Below, piece after piece: positions 18,023-25,172 of a DNA stretch of 35,386 nt. How positions within the stretch are numbered: position 1 is the first letter of the stretch; each line of letters opens with the position of its first letter. This stretch comes from an uncultured Saprospiraceae bacterium. Its GTDB lineage: Bacteria > Bacteroidota > Bacteroidia > Chitinophagales > Saprospiraceae. Location: contig CALFWZ010000151.1 in the NCBI GenBank assembly GCA_937928405.1, forward strand, positions 1 to 35,386, in the 5' to 3' direction. The position numbers and the translations under genes were made by a program. The notes under the pieces were generated by a model, which worked only from the letters and a program-made list of their open reading frames with translations, searched no databases and was not told where the DNA came from.

Positions 18023-19918
18023 ATGACTTTAAAAATTAAAGACTTTAAGCATTATAAAAAAGTATACGCCGATAGCGTAAAAAATCCCGAAAAATTTTGG
18101 GCCAAACAAGCCAAAACCTTTAATTGGCGGAAGCCTTGGAAAAAAGTACTGGAAAATGATTTTCGCACCCCTGCCGTTAAATGGTTTGTAGGCGGAAAAC
18201 TCAACATCACGGAAAACTGCCTAGACCGTCACCTAAAAACACAAGGCGATGAAACCGCCCTTATTTGGGAACCGAATGATCCCAGTCGTCCGTTTGTTAC
18301 CTACACTTATAAAGAACTATATCAAGCGGTTTGTCAAGCGGCCAATATGCTTAAGTCCAAAGGGATTAAAAAAGGAGATCGCGTTTGCTTTTATATGCCG
18401 ATGGTTCCAGAACTCACTATTGGCGTTTTGGCTTGTGCAAGGATAGGCGCTATCCATTCCGTGGTTTTTGCAGGATTCTCTGCTAGTGCCCTGGCTGATC
18501 GAATCAAAGACGCCACCTGTAAGATGGTGATCTGCTCAGATTTTAATGCCAGAGGAAGTAAAAATATTCCTGTTAAAAAAGTCGTAGACGAAGCCTTAAA
18601 AAAGAAATGTGATAGCATTGAAACGGTCATCGTTCATCAAAATACAGGAGAGAAAGTTCCCATGAAAAAAAATCGGGACGTCTATTGGCATAAAGCGATT
18701 GAGGGACAATCTAAATCTTGTCGAGCGACTCAAATGGATGCAGAAGATCCGTTGTTTGTTCTCTACACTTCTGGTTCTACCGGAAAGCCAAAAGGAGTTG
18801 TGCACACTTGCGGCGGCTATATGGTTTATACGGCTTTTTCCTTTCAGAATGTTTTCCAATATGAAAAAGGAGATGTCTATTGGTGTACCGCTGATATTGG
18901 CTGGATCACTGGACACTCTTACATTATCTATGGTCCGCTACTATCGGGTGCCACGACCGTCATGTCTGAAGGCGTTCCTACCTATCCGGATGCGGGACGT
19001 TTTTGGCATATTTGTGAAAAGCATAAAGTCAATCAATTTTACACCGCTCCAACCGCAATCCGTGCGTTAATGGCGTTAGGAGATCACTGGCCGTCGCATT
19101 ATGATTTGAGCCACTTAAAAGTCTTAGGTACCGTTGGAGAGCCGATCAATGAAGAAGCTTGGAATTGGTATAAAGATAAAATTGGTAAAAATACATTACC
19201 GATTGTCGATACTTGGTGGCAAACGGAAACGGGCGGGATTATGATTTCTGGCTTAGGAGATCTCTCGCCTCAAAAGGCTACCTTTGCCGGGTATCCATTG
19301 CCAGGTATTCAACCTTGTTTGGTTAATGCTCAAGGAAAAGAAATCAAAGGTAATGGGAAAGAAGGATTACTTTGTATTAAATTTCCGTGGCCGTCTATGA
19401 TTCGAACGACTTATGGCGATCATGAACGCTGTCGACAGGTTTATTTTTCAGCGTTTGATAATATGTATTTTACGGGGGATGGTGCCAGACGAGACAAAAA
19501 GGGGATGTACCGAATCATTGGTCGAGTGGATGATGTGATCAATGTATCAGGACATCGAATGGGAACAGCCGAAGTAGAAAATGCCGTCAATGAACACGAT
19601 AATGTGGTCGAATCTGCCGTGGTCGGTTATCCACATGATATCAAAGGTCAGGGAATTTTTGCCTATATTATTCCTAATAAAAAAGTAACCAACGAAGCGG
19701 CTTTCGTCAAAGAAATTCGTGCAGTCGTTACCAAGGAAATTGGACCTATCGCTAAACCAGATCAGATCAGAATTGTTTCTGCTTTACCGAAAACAAGGAG
19801 CGGAAAAATAATGCGAAGAATTTTGCGTAAAATTGCTTCTGGAGATACAAAAAATTTGGGTGATACAAGTACTTTGTTGAATCCGGAGGTGGTGAAGGAG
19901 CTTTTGAAGAAGAAGTAA
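18023..19918 (+). CDS. acs: Acetyl-CoA synthetase (AMP-forming)
   Basis: Makes acetyl-CoA from acetate, ATP and CoA through an acetyl-AMP intermediate, in the cytoplasm. The 631 residues match the normal family length. Visible motifs are the adenylation loop YTSGSTGKPKG (from about 248), the core WWQTETGG that shapes the acetate pocket, YFTGDGARRD, GRVDDVINVSGHR, and PKTRSGKIMRR near the C-terminus. Lys595 in the last motif is the lysine that acetylation switches off in other members. It is a single gene with its own likely promoter. No acetylase, deacetylase or acetate permease is next to it. The identification is firm. Confidence 0.97.
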   Translation: MTLKIKDFKHYKKVYADSVKNPEKFWAKQAKTFNWRKPWKKVLENDFRTPAVKWFVGGKLNITENCLDRHLKTQGDETALIWEPNDPSRPFVTYTYKELYQAVCQAANMLKSKGIKKGDRVCFYMPMVPELTIGVLACARIGAIHSVVFAGFSASALADRIKDATCKMVICSDFNARGSKNIPVKKVVDEALKKKCDSIETVIVHQNTGEKVPMKKNRDVYWHKAIEGQSKSCRATQMDAEDPLFVLYTSGSTGKPKGVVHTCGGYMVYTAFSFQNVFQYEKGDVYWCTADIGWITGHSYIIYGPLLSGATTVMSEGVPTYPDAGRFWHICEKHKVNQFYTAPTAIRALMALGDHWPSHYDLSHLKVLGTVGEPINEEAWNWYKDKIGKNTLPIVDTWWQTETGGIMISGLGDLSPQKATFAGYPLPGIQPCLVNAQGKEIKGNGKEGLLCIKFPWPSMIRTTYGDHERCRQVYFSAFDNMYFTGDGARRDKKGMYRIIGRVDDVINVSGHRMGTAEVENAVNEHDNVVESAVVGYPHDIKGQGIFAYIIPNKKVTNEAAFVKEIRAVVTKEIGPIAKPDQIRIVSALPKTRSGKIMRRILRKIASGDTKNLGDTSTLLNPEVVKELLKKK

Positions 19919-20008
19919 TTAATAATTTATAATGGTTGATAGGGTGAGTTTACAGTTCAACGATTCAACAATGAGTCTACTCTAAAAAGTGTTTTTCGCG
20001 CAGACCTG

Positions 20009-20068
20009 TTCCGAACTCGATTCGGGAGGCGCAGAGAACGCAGCACCTGTTCCGAACTTGTTTCGGAA
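20009..20068. repeat. Two tandem copies of a small hairpin unit
   Basis: The sequences at 20009-20027 and 20050-20068 are related direct repeats, each preceded by CCTG. Each folds as TTCCGAA, five-base loop, TTCGGAA (one G-U in the first). They are more GC-rich than their surroundings. Confidence 0.7.
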
Positions 20069-20119
20069 GACCTTCTAACGTGTATATCTTTTATCGCAAA
20101 ACAAATACACATAACAGCT

Positions 20120-20141
20120 TTTTTTAATAATTATTAAAAAA
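20120..20141. repeat. Perfect 22-base AT palindrome upstream of moxR
   Basis: The stretch reads the same on both strands, centred between 20130 and 20131, and contains only A and T. It could be an operator or a cruciform site, but simple AT composition makes chance possible. Confidence 0.4.
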
Positions 20142-20168
20142 TTTGTTTTCTTAGTTTTAGAGTAAGCT

Positions 20169-20216
20169 CAACGATTCAACAAATCAACAAATCAACAATT
20201 CAACAATTCAACAGAT
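20169..20216. repeat. Octanucleotide tandem repeat, 6 units, abutting the moxR start
   Basis: Six 8-base units: CAACGATT, CAACAAAT twice, CAACAATT twice, CAACAGAT. The array ends two bases before the ATG, so it occupies the whole ribosome-binding region of moxR. Confidence 0.85.
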
Positions 20217-20218
20217 AC

Positions 20219-21133
20219 ATGGCAGATAAAAAATTTTGGGACGGGTCGAAGCAATATTTGTGTGACCGAGAATTAGCGCAGTCTTTTCATATTGCACGAA
20301 CTTTGGGAATGCCTTTATTGATTGAAGGAGAGCCGGGAACTGGTAAGACAGAGCTGCCGTTGCAATACGCAGCAGATCAGAAGCTGGACCTTTTCGTGTA
20401 CCCGACGGGATCAAAAAGTAATGTAGAACAATTTGTGGCGCGGTTTGATCATGTCAAATATTTACGAGATTCGCAGATCGAAATTTTAAATGCGCAACGA
20501 AGTGAAAAAGGATTAAAAACAACCCTCTCTACCGGTGGTCGTGATCCTGAATCATTGGCAGACTATGTCGTCAAAGGACCCGCCGCGATGGCTTATAGTA
20601 CGCCCCACTCTGTTTTATTGATTGATGAAATTGACAAAGCACCAAGAGAATTTCCCAATGACTTGTTATACGCATTAAGTCATCGTCGTTTTGTGATGCC
20701 AGAGTCGGGTGAAGTCATCGAAATTTCGGAAGATGAAATGCCTGCCATTGTCATTACCTCTAATCGAGAACAAGAATTACCGACGGCTTTTAAAGGGCGA
20801 TGTATTTATCATTATATCAATTTCCCGGATGCGGATATGATGCGCGAAATCGTCAGCAAGCACTTTCCTAAAATTGATAATTCCATTGTAAAAACCGCTT
20901 TAGATGTTTTTTATCATCTGCGTAGAATTGGATTAGAGCGCGCTCCTACTACCCGTGAATTATTGAATTGGTTGAAATATGTCAAACAGTTTTCTTCAAA
21001 AGAAGCAATCGATAAAATTCAAGCATTGGAAGGTGTTGGTACTTTGATTAAGACACAAACAGACTTGGAAAAAATACAAAGAATGATTCTGAATAATCCA
21101 GAGGATTTTAAAAATCGAAGTGGGTTTAATTAG
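20219..21133 (+). CDS. MoxR-family AAA+ ATPase
   Basis: A 304-residue AAA+ ATPase of the MoxR group. These act as chaperones that remodel or insert metals and cofactors into target complexes, together with a VWA partner. Walker A is GEPGTGKT (37-44), Walker B is LLIDEID (Asp136, Glu137), sensor 1 is ITSNREQELP, and the arginine-containing FKGRC follows. The C-terminal lid (TTRELLNWLKYVKQF) is typical. The N-terminal form (FWDGSKQYLCDRELAQ) fits the branch that pairs with CoxE-like VWA proteins. Such a VWA gene follows at 21901, separated by one unrelated gene. The start codon comes directly after an octamer repeat array. The target complex is unknown. Confidence 0.92.
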   Translation: MADKKFWDGSKQYLCDRELAQSFHIARTLGMPLLIEGEPGTGKTELPLQYAADQKLDLFVYPTGSKSNVEQFVARFDHVKYLRDSQIEILNAQRSEKGLKTTLSTGGRDPESLADYVVKGPAAMAYSTPHSVLLIDEIDKAPREFPNDLLYALSHRRFVMPESGEVIEISEDEMPAIVITSNREQELPTAFKGRCIYHYINFPDADMMREIVSKHFPKIDNSIVKTALDVFYHLRRIGLERAPTTRELLNWLKYVKQFSSKEAIDKIQALEGVGTLIKTQTDLEKIQRMILNNPEDFKNRSGFN

Positions 21134-21135
21134 TT

Positions 21136-21175
21136 GTTGAATCGTTGAATCGTTGAATCGTTGAATCGTTGAATC
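21136..21175. repeat. Octanucleotide tandem repeat, 5 perfect units, after moxR
   Basis: Five exact copies of GTTGAATC start three bases after the moxR stop codon. The unit is the reverse complement (cyclically shifted) of the CAACGATT array before moxR, so the gene sits between opposed arrays. Confidence 0.9.
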
Positions 21176-21231
21176 GAAAATACGTTGTCCTAGATTAGAA
21201 ACCAAATTATAGAATTTTTAAAACCAAATTT

Positions 21232-21810
21232 TTGGGAATTATTTCAGACTATACGATCGTAGTTGGTAAAGATAGAAAGGTAGATTTCGTAGTCGATTCA
21301 GATGATGCGTTTAAATCATACGGGGTTTCGTTGTTTGCTATTTCGATTGCGAGATTATATGGTTATCAAAACAATTTTCTGACTAAAAATAGTGATTATA
21401 TCAATTATATTTCGAAGTTGGGATCCAAGGAAAATACTGCTCAATCTCCTAAGGTTATTTATGATTTTTGTTGGCAACATGAAGTTTATGTAGATTGTTT
21501 GGATGAGGTTGTTCAGGTAGAAAAATGGGGACTTTGTACACGGATTAGCAAAGATGAATTTTTAGAAATTTTTAAAGACATTCATCTTTTTTTGAATAGA
21601 TGGATTGATAAAAAAGTATTGATAGAAGCAATCAAAAAGGCTTTTTTGTTTCAAAAAAGTGAAGCAGCTAAAAAACTTTTTTTCATAAAACAACCCACAA
21701 AAATTGAAAACGATCAAATAATGATAGCACTTCGAGAAAGTGATTTTGATATCGAAGTAGAGGCATTAATTAAGGATCTTGAATTTCCAATACATATGAA
21801 AGGGGAATGA
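21232..21810 (+). CDS. Unrecognised 192-residue protein between moxR and VWA genes
   Basis: I do not recognise this protein. It is soluble with no signal peptide, has mixed alpha/beta character in the first 110 residues (SDYTIVVGKDRKVDFVVDSDD, KWGLCTRISKDEFLEIFKDI) and is helical and lysine-rich further on (KKVLIEAIKKAFLFQKSEAAKKLFFI). There is no in-frame ATG near the front. The frame opens after a TAG at 21196 and the first plausible start is TTG at 21232. It lies in the same direction between the ATPase gene and its probable VWA partner, 98 and 90 bases from them. It may be an accessory of that pair or an insertion. The sequence is AT-rich relative to both neighbours. Confidence 0.65.
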   Translation: MGIISDYTIVVGKDRKVDFVVDSDDAFKSYGVSLFAISIARLYGYQNNFLTKNSDYINYISKLGSKENTAQSPKVIYDFCWQHEVYVDCLDEVVQVEKWGLCTRISKDEFLEIFKDIHLFLNRWIDKKVLIEAIKKAFLFQKSEAAKKLFFIKQPTKIENDQIMIALRESDFDIEVEALIKDLEFPIHMKGE

Positions 21811-21900
21811 ATAATGCGGATCAGGAGTTAAATTTCTAGTTAATGATCAAATAGGGTCTTGGAAGATAATACTTCTCTAATTCACATAAATAACAAAACC

Positions 21901-23217
21901 ATGTTTTCAACTTTACCAGAACGCTTTCGAAATTTTGGCCTCCCAGTGGATGTACGGGCGTTGTTGCTATTGCAACGATCTATGGAGAAAGGGTTGGTAA
22001 AAACCTTGGGTGATATTTATATTGTGCTGCGAGGTATTGTGGTCAAAGATCCGAAAATGATGGGTCCATTTACCCGGGCTTATTATGATTATTTTTTAAA
22101 TATTGATATTCAGAATGGCGATTCGCTTAGTGATGCCATTTTACGGTCGGAGACTTTTCGACAATGGAGAGCAGACAATTTAGATCGTTTTGGAGATGAT
22201 TTAGCAACCGAAGATTTGATTAATAAGTTTTTGGATGAGGTGCATTTGACGAGTTATGATATCAAAGAAATTATTGATGGCAGAGAACTATGGGATAAAG
22301 ATCGAGGGGATTTAGAAGACGAAGATGGAGACGATGCTGCGGGTGACGCAGCTCGACGTGCATTAGATAAAATGGCCGATTATTCAGATTTGACTTTGGA
22401 GGAATTATTGGAACGGATGGAGCAAGTCATGAAAGAACAGCGGTCCAAACACTCCGGTGGTAGTCATTGGATCGGAACTGGAGGGATTTCTCCATATGGG
22501 CACGGAGGGGCAGCCAAAGACGGGATTCGAGTCGGTGGTACGGGCGGTGGAAAGATGGCTCGAAAAGTAATGAATGATCGTAAGTTTTTTCCAGTAGATC
22601 GAGATGCAATTTTAAATGATAATAATGTAGATGCAGCCCTCGCTTCTCTCAAAGGAATCGTCGAAGAAACGGCCCAAGACGAGCTGGATATTCCCACCAC
22701 GATCAATCAAGGGATCAAAAGAGGCGGACTTTTTATTCCGGAATTAAAAAATATCACGGACGAAAAATTACAGGTATTATTGTTTATTGATAATGGTGGT
22801 TATTCGATGGACCCGTATATTCGAACGGTTCAGACTCTGTTTAAAAAAATGAAAGTACGGTTTGCGCATGATCTAGAGACCTACTATTTTCACAATACAA
22901 TTTATGATATAGTTTTTAGCGATGCCAATCGCAGGAAGGTCGTTCCCATCGATCGTATCCTTACCAAAGACCCCAACTACCGTGTCTTTTTTATCGGCGA
23001 TGCTTCGATGGCTGCCTACGAATTGAATCGAACGAGTTTGAATACTTACCGATCTATGCGTGATCATTTTCCTAAAATTGCATGGCTCAATCCGGAACCC
23101 AAACGGTATTGGCCGCATACGTTTACCATCAATGTGATTAAAGAAGTGATTGAAATGTTTCCGTTGAGTCCGAAAGGAATTGAAGAGGCGGTGCGGGAGA
23201 TGAATAGGAAGAAGTAG
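21901..23217 (+). CDS. CoxE-like VWA-domain protein, partner of the MoxR ATPase
   Basis: A 438-residue protein of the CoxE-like von Willebrand A type. The N-terminal half (RFRNFGLPVDVRALLLLQRS, then GPFTRAYYDYFLNID) has the pattern of CoxE relatives. An acidic and glycine-rich linker (about 140-225) follows. The VWA domain starts near 290 with LLFIDNGGYSM: Asp297 and Ser302 are kept but the canonical DxSxS MIDAS is altered. YYFHNTIYDIVF and VFFIGDASMAAYEL follow. I recall DNGG(W/Y)SM as usual for this branch. The ATG at 21901 is preferred over a TTG at 21859 because the family motif starts directly after it. It probably presents a substrate to the AAA+ ATPase. Confidence 0.87.
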   Translation: MFSTLPERFRNFGLPVDVRALLLLQRSMEKGLVKTLGDIYIVLRGIVVKDPKMMGPFTRAYYDYFLNIDIQNGDSLSDAILRSETFRQWRADNLDRFGDDLATEDLINKFLDEVHLTSYDIKEIIDGRELWDKDRGDLEDEDGDDAAGDAARRALDKMADYSDLTLEELLERMEQVMKEQRSKHSGGSHWIGTGGISPYGHGGAAKDGIRVGGTGGGKMARKVMNDRKFFPVDRDAILNDNNVDAALASLKGIVEETAQDELDIPTTINQGIKRGGLFIPELKNITDEKLQVLLFIDNGGYSMDPYIRTVQTLFKKMKVRFAHDLETYYFHNTIYDIVFSDANRRKVVPIDRILTKDPNYRVFFIGDASMAAYELNRTSLNTYRSMRDHFPKIAWLNPEPKRYWPHTFTINVIKEVIEMFPLSPKGIEEAVREMNRKK

Positions 23218-23573
23218 TTTTTGATTAATCCTATTCATTGAATTAAGATCACTCCAAGATTTCAGCAGATTTCATTTATTATTTTTTTAATGTTCATCCC
23301 GCTAGCTAGCGGGACGAAACCCCGCCTGAATCTCGCCCGATGACATCAGTCGAGCGGGAATCGCCAGATCGGACAGCCTGCCTGGCTAAGACGCCAGTCA
23401 GACAGGGAAAAAATCTGCTGCCTGTAGCATTTTTCGAACTCATCACTTCTAATAAAAAATCAATCAACAATATTAAATAATAATTAATCCTCTTTTTCTT
23501 CTTTTTTTTGCAAAGTTTGATAACCTTGCTGATTTTAGATCAACTCCTATAACAACAAGTCTAGCGAGCCCCC
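23218..23573. other. Intergenic region with a GC-rich palindromic island
   Basis: Most of the 356-base gap between the VWA gene and the convergent 468-residue gene is AT-rich, but 23297-23407 is markedly GC-rich and packed with palindromes, described separately. No open frame with protein character is present. Confidence 0.6.
23263..23420. repeat. GC-rich structured island bracketed by a 10-base inverted repeat
   Basis: CAGCAGATTT at 23263-23272 and its reverse complement at 23411-23420 flank the block. Inside are an 18-base perfect palindrome (23297-23314, centre GCTAGC), a CCCGC/GCGGG pair (23321-23325 with 23354-23358), and a CCTG..CTGGC / GCCAG..CAGG stem (23377-23406). The composition differs sharply from its AT-rich surroundings. 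It may be a transcription end for convergent genes or a small inserted element. Confidence 0.6.
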
Positions 23574-24980
23574 CTACCCCAACTGTTCTAAAAACCAAGC
23601 TCTTTCTGTCAAAGGCTGTGTCGATATGACCTCCTCTTTTAGCTTTAATTTAGCGGCTTTATTATAGAGCGGGAGTGCTTGCATTTTTTTCATCAAGCGG
23701 ATGATGTTTAAGTAGTTGGCTTTGTGATATCCGATTTCTTTTTTACGTTTGATGAAGGCTTCGAAGCTGATTAAGAAATAATCGAGTACGTCATTTTCTT
23801 GATGTTCGTAGTAAATTTTGATAAGTAAAGTTTTGGCAGCCAGGTTGCTAATCAGATCAGTGTATTTGTCCTGTTGGAGGATTTTCATGGCTTCTTTATA
23901 ATTACCTATTTCGTAATAGTAACGAGACAAACAATAGTAAAAAGTACTTTCTCGAAAAACGCGATCCAGATTCTTTTTATATTCGTGAATAAAATCAATT
24001 ACCCAATCAAATTCTTTGAGCTTTAATCCAGAAGAGACAATATTTCGATAGGTAAATCTACTGATAATTCCATTGGTTAAAAGGAAGTTTTTTTCGATCC
24101 CCAATCGATATAAACTAAACGCTTCTTGTAAATAAGTGGAACCACTTTCTTGATTGATTTTTTGGATGCAATGATTAATTGCCATGATGTAGAGTACGCG
24201 AATTTCAGCAGGCGGAAATATATCTTGATGTTGGACGATCAATTTTCTAAAGGTCTCAAAGTAAGTTCCGTTTTCTTCTTCCGATAAGAATTTATATCCT
24301 TGATAATATAAATTGATGGCAGGAATGTGTAATAAATCATTTTGCTCAATATAGGCCAAAATCTCTGGTAACAATCCAATTTGATAATCAGATTTATAAA
24401 CGTTTTGATGAGAAACGGTTAAACAGCTTTGCGCTAATTTTTGAATAATAAAATTGATCTCCAAAGCATCATCCATTTTTTGTAAACTCATCGGACGAGA
24501 CCGGCTTTGTTTTGCAAGAAAGGTATTTTCTTCTTTATAAATTAAAAACTCCCGTTGATAAAAATCGGCATCTCGAAAAGGCTGGCTAGCTTGTTTTTCC
24601 TTAATATTCTTGATGAGTTGTTGGAAGCGTTTATCTAATTTTCGTTCTTGATAGATGTTTGCCAGATGGATTTGATTATCCAAGTGCTGCTCGGTGATTT
24701 TTTGATAAACTAAAAAGTCCTGAATAGATTTTAAGAGATAAGACATTAATATCCGAATACTAGCATCTTTATATGTTTTATTAGGAAACAGCTTTTTAAA
24801 AGCAGCCTGTTTGGTAAATCGCTCCTCCCCTTCTTTTTCTCTTTCAGCACACATCCAATCAAATAAAATGACCAATTCTTTCCGCTTATTATGGATTGGC
24901 GTAGATAGCCATACTTGTATATTTCGAATTTCAGCATTCGATAAGGTCAAAAACAGGCTAAATAAGTGGCTTTTCTGCAT
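23574..24980 (-). CDS. Helical-repeat protein of unknown function
   Basis: A 468-residue, mostly alpha-helical, soluble protein without signal peptide. The N-terminal 100 residues (LFLTLSNAEIRNIQVWLSTP, then a Trp/Lys-rich helical stretch) have the form of a Saprospiria paralogue family I remember as hypothetical. The rest has TPR-like spacing of aromatic and small residues (RESTFYYCLSRYYYEIGNYKEAMKIL at about 340-365 is the clearest repeat). No enzyme motif is seen. TPR-like proteins usually serve as scaffolds. The gene is convergent with the VWA gene and divergent from the T9SS cargo gene at 25173. Confidence is high that it is a gene, low on function. Confidence 0.75.
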   Translation of the reverse strand: MQKSHLFSLFLTLSNAEIRNIQVWLSTPIHNKRKELVILFDWMCAEREKEGEERFTKQAAFKKLFPNKTYKDASIRILMSYLLKSIQDFLVYQKITEQHLDNQIHLANIYQERKLDKRFQQLIKNIKEKQASQPFRDADFYQREFLIYKEENTFLAKQSRSRPMSLQKMDDALEINFIIQKLAQSCLTVSHQNVYKSDYQIGLLPEILAYIEQNDLLHIPAINLYYQGYKFLSEEENGTYFETFRKLIVQHQDIFPPAEIRVLYIMAINHCIQKINQESGSTYLQEAFSLYRLGIEKNFLLTNGIISRFTYRNIVSSGLKLKEFDWVIDFIHEYKKNLDRVFRESTFYYCLSRYYYEIGNYKEAMKILQQDKYTDLISNLAAKTLLIKIYYEHQENDVLDYFLISFEAFIKRKKEIGYHKANYLNIIRLMKKMQALPLYNKAAKLKLKEEVISTQPLTERAWFLEQLG

Positions 24981-25094
24981 TTCATTTCAATTATTTATTC
25001 TACAATAATAGAAAAAATTACGCTTAATAAATTGATAATCAGTTAATTATTTTAAATTAAATTATAAAAACTAATACAAAAGCTAAATATTGTT

Positions 25095-25126
25095 TTTGTA
25101 AAAATTAAGAAAAGTACTCACCTTTG
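25095..25126 (+). promoter_or_regulatory. Promoter of the tandem T9SS cargo genes
   Basis: TTTG at 25095-25098 is followed after 20 bases by CACCTTTG at 25119-25126. This matches the Bacteroidota -33/-7 pattern except for the first base of the -7 box. It lies about 46 bases upstream of the first ATG. Confidence 0.55.
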
Positions 25127-25172
25127 AAAATATGCCCGATCTGTCTATTCATTAAATGATTATTTTAAAACT

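Larger units (their letters stand above)
19919..20218. other. Repeat-rich intergenic region before moxR
   Basis: The 300 bases hold two octamer units (19958-19973), a pair of related small hairpins (20009-20027 and 20050-20068), a 22-base perfect AT palindrome (20120-20141) and the six-unit octamer array that runs to the moxR start. No gene is seen. A weak -7-like box TAGTTTTA is at 20152-20159. Confidence 0.6.

Noticed and set aside
20169..20216. Octamer array considered as a CRISPR remnant
   Set aside because: Units are 8 bases with no spacers, and no cas gene is in the window.
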